A stretch of 47,504 nt of DNA from Acidobacterium sp. Lineage in GTDB: Bacteria > Acidobacteriota > Terriglobia > Terriglobales > Acidobacteriaceae. Below are positions 35,409 to 43,660 of the stretch, one piece after another. Position numbers and translations under genes: made by a program. The notes under the pieces are model-generated. The model did no database searches. It saw only the letters and a list, made by a program, of their open reading frames with translations, and was not told where the DNA came from. The stretch covers positions 2,032 to 49,535 of the forward strand of contig PMAD01000082.1 in the NCBI GenBank assembly GCA_003152415.1, in the 5' to 3' direction. How positions within the stretch are numbered: position 1 is the first letter of the stretch; each line of letters begins with the position of its first letter.

Positions 35409-35533
35409 CTCGTTTTTGTCCCCTTTTTGGTGCCTGATGCACCCACTAGTCTACCTGATGTGATTTGGATGCAGGAGGGATTGAGGGGTCGCACGGCGGA
35501 GAGTGGCGAGAGGCAATCGCCCAAAAAAGTTAA

Positions 35534-35567
35534 GGCGCCCGGATTCTTATGCAGAATCACGGACGCC
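35534..35567 (-). terminator. Candidate terminator of the thrC-thrB transcript
   Basis: On minus strand GGCGTCCGTGATTCT-GCATA-AGAATCCGGGCGCC, then TTAACTTTTTT; one mismatch and one bulge. Confidence 0.55.
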
Positions 35568-35742
35568 GGAGCAGCCCTCCCCCAGAACTGCCCACAGATG
35601 CGAACATAGGGCCTCTGGTGGCTTGTGTAAAGCAATCTTCGGTAATTTTTGGTAACGGTCCATTTGAGTTACCTATGAGACGATTCTATATTACCAATGG
35701 GGTACGCGATTGCTGGCGACGTCCAGTATCGGGAGCCTGGCT

Positions 35743-36639
35743 TCATAACACCACCGGCTCATTCTCTAACTCGCAGGTGAGGAACTCGACCTTCCCGAGT
35801 CCATCGACTTCACGGGCAGCCAGGTTTCGAGCTTGTACGGCCGCGCTCTCCGACACCGTCAGCAGGAGCACCGCAGGACCTGCACCGCTGAGAGCTACGC
35901 CAACAATAACCCCCATCCCGGCAAGCGGGAGGAGCCTAGGCAGCAACGGACACACTGCGCTTCGAAACGGCTGATGCAGGCGGTCACCCATGGCAAGGGC
36001 CATTCGATCGGCGTTTCCTGTTGCAAAAGCGGCGGTTAGCAGCGCTACTCGCTGGAGATTAGCTACGACATCCGGACGCGACCAGGTTGATGGAAGCACG
36101 GCGCGTGAAGCCGGCGTCGCCAGGGGCCGATCGGGCATAACAATGATGGCGCGCCAATCCGGAGGCGGAGCGATCGAAATCGCCTGAACCAAATCTCCGT
36201 CAAGCGCGCTGGCAACAAACCCGCCCAGCCAGCAGGCAGCCGCATTATCCGGGTGCCCCTCGCGGCGCGAGGCTTCGGCGAGGATGCGATCACGGCTCCA
36301 AGCGAGGCCCCCGAAATGGGAGGCCAAAGCCACGGCCGCCAGCCTTACTGCCGCCGAGGAACCACAACCCATCCCCAGCGGAATCTCATTGTTCACTCCC
36401 AGTTTGAGCGGAACGAATGCGCGATTATTAGAAGCGAGAACCTCGGTATACGTGTCGATGAGCAGGTTGTTCTCTGTGGCCCTGCAGATTTTCGCGTCGC
36501 GGCCGCTCGCTCCGACGATGAATTGCTCGGACCGCTCGGCGTCGATGTGAAGGTAGAGCTTCAGCGCCAACGCCAGCGAATCAAGCCCTGGCCCCAGATT
36601 CGCCGAGGTGGCCGGGAACCGCAAGTGGACCTCGCTCAT
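35743..36639 (-). CDS. thrB: Homoserine kinase
   Basis: FPATSANLGPGLDSLALALKLYL; LGMGCGSSAAVRLAAV GHMP-kinase motif. Confidence 0.93.
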   Translation of the reverse strand: MSEVHLRFPATSANLGPGLDSLALALKLYLHIDAERSEQFIVGASGRDAKICRATENNLLIDTYTEVLASNNRAFVPLKLGVNNEIPLGMGCGSSAAVRLAAVALASHFGGLAWSRDRILAEASRREGHPDNAAACWLGGFVASALDGDLVQAISIAPPPDWRAIIVMPDRPLATPASRAVLPSTWSRPDVVANLQRVALLTAAFATGNADRMALAMGDRLHQPFRSAVCPLLPRLLPLAGMGVIVGVALSGAGPAVLLLTVSESAAVQARNLAAREVDGLGKVEFLTCELENEPVVL

Positions 36640-37985
36640 CTGGCAGCACGCTCCAGTTCACGCAAAACGGCATCGGCAGATGCCTCCATTCCTGTCGAAT
36701 CGCGGCGTGCTCTCTCTATTTCAGGGGCGAGAGCAGCGCTTTCCAACTCGGTCAGCAATTCGCCGCGATGGAACCGAATCGTGTAGTCAGAGTCCTTGAG
36801 CGTGTGACCCGTGAGGATCAGGACCACGGAATCTACATGGCCGACCTTTCCCTGTTGCACCAGCTTTTTCAAGCCTGCCAGGGTTACCGCTGAGGCCGGC
36901 TCACAACCGATACCCTCCGCGCCGATTTCCGACTTGGCGATCGCAATTTCCGTCTCGGAAACCTGCTCCACCCACCCACCTGTCTCCTGAATCACATGCA
37001 CCGCTTTTCTCCATGAGGCGGGATTGCCGATGCGAATCGCGCTCGCACGCGTATGGGCTTCGACCCCCTCGAGCTTCTCTCCTCCGAATTCCCTCATGGC
37101 GCGCACCAGCGGATTCGCGCCCTCCGCCTGGATGACGGAAATCCGCGGAACCCTCGCCGTCAGCCCCAGCAGCTTCATTTCCAGAAAACCCTTGCCCAAC
37201 GCCGAGCTGTTGGCCAGATTGCCTCCGGGAACAATCAGATGATCCGGGACCTGCCATTCGAGTTGCTCCGCGATCTCGAAGGCGGATGTCTTCTGACCCT
37301 CGAGCCGGTAGGGATTGACTGAGTTCAGAAGGTAGACGGGCGCGCGGTCTACGACTTCGGAAAGGACTCGCACGCAACCGTCGAAATCGGTACGCAATTG
37401 CAGAGTGATTGCGCCGTAGTCCATGGCCTGCGCCAGTTTGCCCCATGCGATCTCCCCCTCGGGCAGCAACACAACGCTGCGAATCCCTGCTCGCGCCGCG
37501 TAGGCGGCCATGGACGCGGACGTGTTCCCCGTCGATGCGCATGCGACCCACGCGGCCCCATGTTCGAGCGCAACAGAGATCGCCGCGGTCATTCCCGTGT
37601 CTTTGAAAGATCCGGTTGGGTTCATGCCCTGATGCTTGGCGCGCAGCTGCGATAAGTTCAAGCGCTTCGCCGACTGCGGCAAATCGTAAAGAGGCGTGTT
37701 TCCTTCACCGAGAGAAACGATGTTGTGCAAGGAACCGAGGATCGGCAGCATCTCTCGAAAACGCCATACACCGCTATGATCGGCCAACTCCAGTGATGAT
37801 CGCCGCTCCCTCCACAGCCAGCGAAGTGCGCCGGGGTTGGGCCGCTTCTGTCCCGGGCCGCTCCACCCTGGGTACAGCACTTCGTACAATTCATTGCAAT
37901 GCTCACAGCGGAAATTACCGTGCAGAACCGGTGGGGCGATTTGCTGGGCGCAGCCGGTGCAGCGCAATTGGTAAATTTCATTCAT
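36636..37985 (-). CDS. thrC: Threonine synthase
   Basis: N-terminal zinc ribbon CTGC...CEHC; LSLGEGNTPL; HQGMNPTGSFKDTGMTAAIS; ACASTGNTSASMAAYAARAG. Confidence 0.95.
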   Translation of the reverse strand: MNEIYQLRCTGCAQQIAPPVLHGNFRCEHCNELYEVLYPGWSGPGQKRPNPGALRWLWRERRSSLELADHSGVWRFREMLPILGSLHNIVSLGEGNTPLYDLPQSAKRLNLSQLRAKHQGMNPTGSFKDTGMTAAISVALEHGAAWVACASTGNTSASMAAYAARAGIRSVVLLPEGEIAWGKLAQAMDYGAITLQLRTDFDGCVRVLSEVVDRAPVYLLNSVNPYRLEGQKTSAFEIAEQLEWQVPDHLIVPGGNLANSSALGKGFLEMKLLGLTARVPRISVIQAEGANPLVRAMREFGGEKLEGVEAHTRASAIRIGNPASWRKAVHVIQETGGWVEQVSETEIAIAKSEIGAEGIGCEPASAVTLAGLKKLVQQGKVGHVDSVVLILTGHTLKDSDYTIRFHRGELLTELESAALAPEIERARRDSTGMEASADAVLRELERAAR

Positions 37986-38082
37986 CGTCAGCCGGTTGAT
38001 CTCAGCCTAACACCGGGATCGAGCCCCTCCGGATCGTCTACTGTCGCACATTCCCGAGCCAAATTTCCTCTAAAATCGCCTA

Positions 38083-38484
38083 ATGGCACCTCTTCTCACC
38101 CCACGCGATGCAGCATTGAGGCTTGGCATCTCCTATGCGGCGATCAAGCAGTGGATCTATCGCGGCAAACTGAAAGCCATAAAGACTCCTGGAGGCCACT
38201 ACCGTATTCCCGAATCCGAACTGGATGCGCTACTGTTCAAGGCGAAGCGGCCGGAGACACCGAAGCGCCAGATGATGCGCACCGTGAGCGGGCGCAACCA
38301 ACTGGTCGGCCGCATTGTAGAACTCAGGATCGAGGGTTTGCTGGCTCAGGTTCGTCTCTCGATCGGAGACCAGATCATTACTGCCATCATCACCGCCGAT
38401 GCCGCTCGCGAGATGCGCCTGAAGAAAGGCGAAACGGTCGCTGCATTGATCAAATCGACCGAAGTCATGGTGCTGCGTGTGTGA
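38083..38484 (+). CDS. HTH (excisionase/MerR-like) plus TOBE/Mop-domain molybdenum-responsive protein
   Basis: LTPRDAALRLGISYAAIKQWIYRGKLKAIKTPGGHYRIP; SGRNQLVGRIVELRIEGLLAQVRLSIGDQIITAIIT; upstream of modABC. Confidence 0.88.
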   Translation: MAPLLTPRDAALRLGISYAAIKQWIYRGKLKAIKTPGGHYRIPESELDALLFKAKRPETPKRQMMRTVSGRNQLVGRIVELRIEGLLAQVRLSIGDQIITAIITADAAREMRLKKGETVAALIKSTEVMVLRV

Positions 38485-39274
38485 CCGCTGGCTACTCTTC
38501 AGCGCACTCGTAATCTTCGCTGTCCTGCCCGCGGGATTCGCTCAGCACACCGAGCCCTCCAGCCAGCCCGAAGCCGGGAAGGAGCTGCGCATCGCGGCGG
38601 CCGCCGACCTGCAGCCGTTGCTGCCGCCGCTGCTGCATCAATTCGAGCAGGAAACCGGGATTCACGCCGAGGCCTCCTATCAAGCTTCGGCAACGCTCGC
38701 GACACAAATTATCGACGGGGCGCCGTTCGATCTCTTTCTTGCCGCAGACCTGTCCTTCCCACAGCGGGTCATCGATGCCGGCCGCGCTGAACAAGCTGTG
38801 CCGCTTCCCTATGCGCGCGGAACGCTGGTGCTCTGGACGCGCACCGATTCCGGCGTGACAGACCTTTCTCTCGAAGCATTGAGGAGCGCGGCGGTAAAGA
38901 GCATTGCCATCGCCAATCCCGATCATGCACCCTATGGACGCGCCGCACAGGCCACGTTGCGACACGTGGGACTGTTCAACACCTTGCAGCCAAAGCTGGT
39001 CATTGCCGAGAATATCGCCCAGGCAGCTCAATATGCCGACTCCGGCAATGCTCAGGCCGGGTTTATTTCGCTCACTTCAGCCCTGACACCGCGCCTTAGC
39101 ACCGACGGTCACTTTGTTCAGGTGCCCGACGAAGACTATCCAGCCATTGTGCAGGGCGCGATTGTGATTCGTGGAAGCGCGGGAGCTGGAGCGGCGCATC
39201 GCTTCCTCGAATTCCTCCAGAGACGCGAAATACAGCAGACACTCGCCGCAGAGGGGCTCAAGCCGATTAATTGA
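38477..39274 (+). CDS. modA: Molybdate ABC transporter substrate-binding protein
   Basis: LRIAAAADLQPLLPPLLHQFEQETGIHAEASYQASATLATQIIDGAPFDLFLAADLSFPQRV. Confidence 0.93.
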   Translation: MCDRWLLFSALVIFAVLPAGFAQHTEPSSQPEAGKELRIAAAADLQPLLPPLLHQFEQETGIHAEASYQASATLATQIIDGAPFDLFLAADLSFPQRVIDAGRAEQAVPLPYARGTLVLWTRTDSGVTDLSLEALRSAAVKSIAIANPDHAPYGRAAQATLRHVGLFNTLQPKLVIAENIAQAAQYADSGNAQAGFISLTSALTPRLSTDGHFVQVPDEDYPAIVQGAIVIRGSAGAGAAHRFLEFLQRREIQQTLAAEGLKPIN

Positions 39275-39942
39275 TGGACCTTCAGGCGCTCTGGCTAACC
39301 GTGCGTCTTGCGACCTCAACGACGCTTGTGTTGATGGCGTTGGGGATTCCGCTGGCCTGGTGGCTCGCGTCGACGCGCGCGCGCTGGCGCCCACTGGTGG
39401 AGGCCGTGACCACGCTACCGCTGCTTCTGCCGCCGACCGTGCTCGGTTTCTACCTTCTGGTCCTGCTGGGTCCGCGCACGGGTTTCGGACGCATCGCATC
39501 CCGGATTCTTGGACATCCGCTGGCATTTTCGTTTTCTGGCCTTGTGATTGGCTCCGTGCTTTATAGTCTTCCCTTCGCAGTGCAACCTCTGGCCGCCGGA
39601 TTTCGTTCAGTCGATTTGGCTCTCATTGAACAGGCCCAGATGCTGGGAGCAGGTCGGTTCCGCACCTTAACCGCCATCTTGCTGCCTCTGTCCACCCATT
39701 CCGTTGTAGCGGCCGCAGCTCTGTGTTTCACACACACGGTCGGCGAATTTGGCGTTGTCCTGATGATAGGCGGCGACATTCCAGGCGCTACGCGCACGCT
39801 TTCGATTGCGATCTACGACCAGGTCCAGGACTTTTCCTATGCCGCAGCCAATCGAACCTCGCTCTTATTGCTCTGCTTCTCCGCTCTCGCGCTCGTGTTG
39901 TTCTACATGCGCAGAGGCAGATCAGGACCTCCCGATGCCTGA
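39274..39942 (+). CDS. modB: Molybdate ABC transporter permease
   Basis: LPLLLPPTVLGFYLLVLLGPRTGFGR; HTVGEFGVVLMIGGDIPGATRTLSIAIYDQVQ. Confidence 0.94.
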   Translation: MDLQALWLTVRLATSTTLVLMALGIPLAWWLASTRARWRPLVEAVTTLPLLLPPTVLGFYLLVLLGPRTGFGRIASRILGHPLAFSFSGLVIGSVLYSLPFAVQPLAAGFRSVDLALIEQAQMLGAGRFRTLTAILLPLSTHSVVAAAALCFTHTVGEFGVVLMIGGDIPGATRTLSIAIYDQVQDFSYAAANRTSLLLLCFSALALVLFYMRRGRSGPPDA

Positions 39943-40624
39943 CATCAGCGTTCGACATCGACAGGGTCGATTCTCTCTGGAAGCGGAGTTTTCTCTGCAG
40001 AACCGGTGGACAGTCGTCTTTGGCCCTTCGGGCGCGGGAAAAAGCACGCTTCTGCGCATCATCGCGGGCCTGGTAAAACCGGATTCAGGTCGAATCAGCC
40101 TCAGCGCCAGGACCGTGCTCGACATAGCCAGCGGCGTCTCTGTTCCTGCGGGACGACGCTCGATAGGACTCGTTACGCAGCAACCGGCCTTGTTCCCGCA
40201 CCTGAGCGTGCGAGAGAACGTTGGCTTCGGCATCCGGCACCTCAGCAGGGAGCGCCGCGCGGGACGGGTTGATGAAATGCTTCACTTGCTCGGAGCAGAG
40301 GCGCTCGCCGATCAGCCTGCGCCACAGCTTTCCGGTGGAGAGCGCCAGCGCGTCGCCATGGCGCGGGCTCTGGCACCGGCGCCGCAGCTGCTCCTGCTCG
40401 ACGAACCACTCGCGGGACTCGATGATGCATCAGCTCACGACATTCTGTCGCGGCTGCTGTCCCTCGATATGCGCGTGTTGTATGTTTCGCACGATCTGGC
40501 CGAAATCTGGCGCATGCCCGCCGATGTGGTGCTTCTGGATGCAGGCCGCGTTACAGCGATCGGGCCACTCCAGCAGGTGCTCGCTCCCTATCGCGAACGC
40601 CTGCTGGAGCAGCTCAAAGCCTGA
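39935..40624 (+). CDS. modC: Molybdate ABC transporter ATP-binding protein
   Basis: VVFGPSGAGKSTLLRIIAGL; LSGGERQRVAMARALAPAPQLLLLDEPLAGLD. Confidence 0.93.
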   Translation: MPDISVRHRQGRFSLEAEFSLQNRWTVVFGPSGAGKSTLLRIIAGLVKPDSGRISLSARTVLDIASGVSVPAGRRSIGLVTQQPALFPHLSVRENVGFGIRHLSRERRAGRVDEMLHLLGAEALADQPAPQLSGGERQRVAMARALAPAPQLLLLDEPLAGLDDASAHDILSRLLSLDMRVLYVSHDLAEIWRMPADVVLLDAGRVTAIGPLQQVLAPYRERLLEQLKA

Positions 40625-40625
40625 C

Positions 40626-42218
40626 TCAATCCTTCTTGACCCAAACGCTCTGCAGAAAAAGATCCCTGTCCCGATGCTGATCCGCTCCAGGTTCGGAATT
40701 CACATCGAGATGCATCAGCTGCCAGCCATCCCCGGCGTTGTACTGCGGCCACTCGGGCGCTCCAGTGCCGTTCGGGTTCCCGGTGTGCGCGAAGTTGGTC
40801 CAGTAGGTCTCCACCAGATCGCTCAGTTTCTGATCCTCCGGTTGCCAAACCGCATCCGTGCGGAAGTTGAGCGTGCCAAACACGTAGTCGATTTCGTCGG
40901 AGTGGAACGCCCCCGAGCCCGCCGGATGATACTTATCCGCCGGCGCGGGCCGCTCGAAGTGATACCGATAGACAGACGCGCCACCGGTCGAAACCTGTGC
41001 CTCCAGCCACTCCCACGTCCCGAACGCTATGAAGCTGTCTCCTGCAAAATCGATCGTCGACCGCACCGCCTCCGCATCCGTCGTCGCCGGATACACCTTC
41101 AGAGACTCTGCTACCCGATCCCCGAACGTCTTCTGCGCCATCCCCGTGAAACTCGCCACCGTCGCCGGCGGATAATTCGCCACCAGCCCGCTCGGTTCGT
41201 CGCGATTCCACCCCGCCAGCAGCGGCACGTGCGCCTGCTTCCCCTCCCCGTAGATTTGGGCCACCGGTTCCGGCAGGAAATACCCATCCACAACCGGCCA
41301 GAACGACGGCCCTCCGGGACCCGGGTGCGCTGTCACCTTCGCCACCAGATCCTCCGCGCTCATCGCCCGCAGCGCCGTCACGTCGCTCGTCCCGAACACC
41401 GTCGCCGCCGTTGCCGCCTCCTCCTTCTCCGCATCGGCCAGCGGCCTGAAGCCCGCTCCGCGCTGACCCGGAAACGCCGCGCCGCTTTCACCAATCGCGT
41501 GCGCAAACAGCCCCTGCGCCAGCGGCGACGCCATCTGCGCGCTCACTGAAAACGAACCCGCCGACTCCCCGAAAATCGTCACGTTGCCCGGATCGCCCCC
41601 GAACTCCGCAATGTTCTCCTTCACCCACTGCAAAGCTGCAGTCTGGTCCAGCAGTCCGTAATTCCCCGCAGCGTGCTGCGGCGACTCCGCCGCCAGACCC
41701 GGCAGCGCCAGGAATCCAAACACTCCCAGCCGGTAGTTCATCGATACGACGATCACACCCTTTGTCGCGAGGTGCTCGCCGTCCTGTCGCGGCTCCGATG
41801 TCGCGCCCGACGTAAAGCCGCCGCCGTAGATCCACACCATCACCGGCAGCTTCGCCTTCTTGTCCTTCGCCGGCGTCCACACGTTCACGTTCAGGCAATC
41901 CTCGCTTTGTCCCGGGTCGCGAAAATGCATATCCGGAAACGGCGATGTCTGCACGCACCGCGATCCGAACTGGGTCGTCTCCTTCACGCCCGCCCACTTC
42001 ATGGCCGGCTGCGGCGGCTTCCAGCGCAGGGGTCCAACCGGCGGAGCCGCAAAGGGGATTCCCAGGAATACCCGTACCTGGCTGTCGTCGCTCAGCTCGC
42101 CGTGGATTTTGCCCTTATCCGTTTTGATCGTCAGATGGTCGTCGGCATTGGCGAACAGGCTGAAGGCCATACAGCACACCCATGCAATGGCCCACGCGGA
42201 TTTCCCACGAGAGAGCAT
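40626..42218 (-). CDS. Secreted carboxylesterase type B
   Basis: FLGIPFAAPPVGPLRWKPPQP; SEDCLNVNVWTPA; GDPGNVTIFGESAGSFSVSAQM. Confidence 0.94.
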   Translation of the reverse strand: MLSRGKSAWAIAWVCCMAFSLFANADDHLTIKTDKGKIHGELSDDSQVRVFLGIPFAAPPVGPLRWKPPQPAMKWAGVKETTQFGSRCVQTSPFPDMHFRDPGQSEDCLNVNVWTPAKDKKAKLPVMVWIYGGGFTSGATSEPRQDGEHLATKGVIVVSMNYRLGVFGFLALPGLAAESPQHAAGNYGLLDQTAALQWVKENIAEFGGDPGNVTIFGESAGSFSVSAQMASPLAQGLFAHAIGESGAAFPGQRGAGFRPLADAEKEEAATAATVFGTSDVTALRAMSAEDLVAKVTAHPGPGGPSFWPVVDGYFLPEPVAQIYGEGKQAHVPLLAGWNRDEPSGLVANYPPATVASFTGMAQKTFGDRVAESLKVYPATTDAEAVRSTIDFAGDSFIAFGTWEWLEAQVSTGGASVYRYHFERPAPADKYHPAGSGAFHSDEIDYVFGTLNFRTDAVWQPEDQKLSDLVETYWTNFAHTGNPNGTGAPEWPQYNAGDGWQLMHLDVNSEPGADQHRDRDLFLQSVWVKKD

Positions 42219-42269
42219 TTCTTACCTCCGTCTATCCGGAAGTCCTGACCGGGAAGACTCACCAAAATA

Positions 42270-43487
42270 TCAGAGGAACGCCCGTTCGCGCTCCTGTACG
42301 AGCATATCTTCGATGGTTTCCCTTCGCCGGATCAGGCGGGCACGCTTCCCTTCGACCAGCACTTCCGCGGGGCGAGGGCGCGAGTTGTAGTTGGAGGCGA
42401 GCGACATTCCGTATGCGCCGGCATCGAGGATCGCCACCAGATCCCCCGGCTTCAGCGAAGGCAATTCCCGGTCCCGGGCGAAAAAATCTCCAGTCTCACA
42501 AACGGGACCCACCACATCCGCTATGGTTTTCCGCGACGATCGGCGCGGCGCGACCGGGACGATTTCATGAAACGCCTGATACAGCACAGGCCGGATCAGG
42601 TCGTTCATGGCGGCATCGGTGATCACGAAGGTCTTCTCACCATTTTTCTTGACGTAGAGAACCCGCGCCAGCAGAGCCCCCGCCTGAGCCACAAGGAAGC
42701 GCCCGGGCTCAAGGAGCAACGTCAGCCCGCCCGTGGATTCAATAATCGGCATCAACGCGGCAGCATATTGTCGAACCTTTTCCTCCGGATCGAATGGATG
42801 GTCGGAGTGATACTCAATGCCGAGCCCTCCGCCCACATCCATGAATCGAATCGCGTGCCCGTCTCTCCGCAGATCGACGATCAGCTTCGCCACTCGTTGC
42901 GCGGCCGCGCCAAAGGGTTCAGCACTGCGAATCTGCGAACCAATGTGAACACTGACTCCACACGGCTCCAGATATTTCCCGGCCTTCCGGTACACCGCTC
43001 GCGCCCGACGTATATCGATCCCGAACTTGTGCTCCCGCATCCCCGTCGAGATATACGGATGAGTTTCCGCGAACACGTCCGGATTGACCCGCAGCGCGAT
43101 CTGAGCCCGCTTGCGAAGCTTCGCAGCGCGCTCGGAGAGTAACTCCAGCTCCCCCTCGCTCTCGACGTTAAAAAGAAGTATTTCGGAGCGCAGGGCCAGA
43201 TCCATCTCCGGAGCCGTTTTGCCGATACCGGAGAAGACAATCCTCTCGACGGCCGCACGGTCGGCGGTAAGCACACGCTCCAGTTCACCGCCGGAAACTA
43301 CGTCGAATCCCGCACCACGGCGCGCCAGCAGCTGGAGAATCGCAAGCGTTGAGTTGGCTTTGACGGCATAGCACACCAGATGCGGAAGCCCGCTGAATGC
43401 GCGCTGGAAGAGCCTCAACCGCTGCGTAATATGGCTACCCGAATAGACGTACAGCGGAGTTCCGAACTTGCGCGCAAGACTCTCCAC
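42270..43487 (-). CDS. lysA: Diaminopimelate decarboxylase (true start probably upstream, see findings)
   Basis: ESLARKFGTPLYVYSGSHITQRL; VCYAVKANSTLAILQLLARRGAGFDVVSGGEL; PVCETGDFFARDRELP; DAGAYGMSLASNYNSRPRPAEVL. Confidence 0.94.
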   Translation of the reverse strand: MESLARKFGTPLYVYSGSHITQRLRLFQRAFSGLPHLVCYAVKANSTLAILQLLARRGAGFDVVSGGELERVLTADRAAVERIVFSGIGKTAPEMDLALRSEILLFNVESEGELELLSERAAKLRKRAQIALRVNPDVFAETHPYISTGMREHKFGIDIRRARAVYRKAGKYLEPCGVSVHIGSQIRSAEPFGAAAQRVAKLIVDLRRDGHAIRFMDVGGGLGIEYHSDHPFDPEEKVRQYAAALMPIIESTGGLTLLLEPGRFLVAQAGALLARVLYVKKNGEKTFVITDAAMNDLIRPVLYQAFHEIVPVAPRRSSRKTIADVVGPVCETGDFFARDRELPSLKPGDLVAILDAGAYGMSLASNYNSRPRPAEVLVEGKRARLIRRRETIEDMLVQERERAFL

Positions 43488-43660
43488 GCTTACGCCGTCG
43501 CAGCGCAGCGATGTTCTGGCACCGGGATAGAAAAATGGACGGCTGGAAATCGAAATACCTCGACAGAAGGATGTCCCTGAGATTATCGGGCTTGCTGCAC
43601 CTCGTAAAGCACGGCCTGAGTTGGCTTCGCCGGTTGGCTGGAGGCCTCGTGCAATGCCTT

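Noticed and set aside
40221-41549. 442-aa plus-strand ORF
   Set aside because: Overlaps modC out of frame and is antisense to the carboxylesterase.
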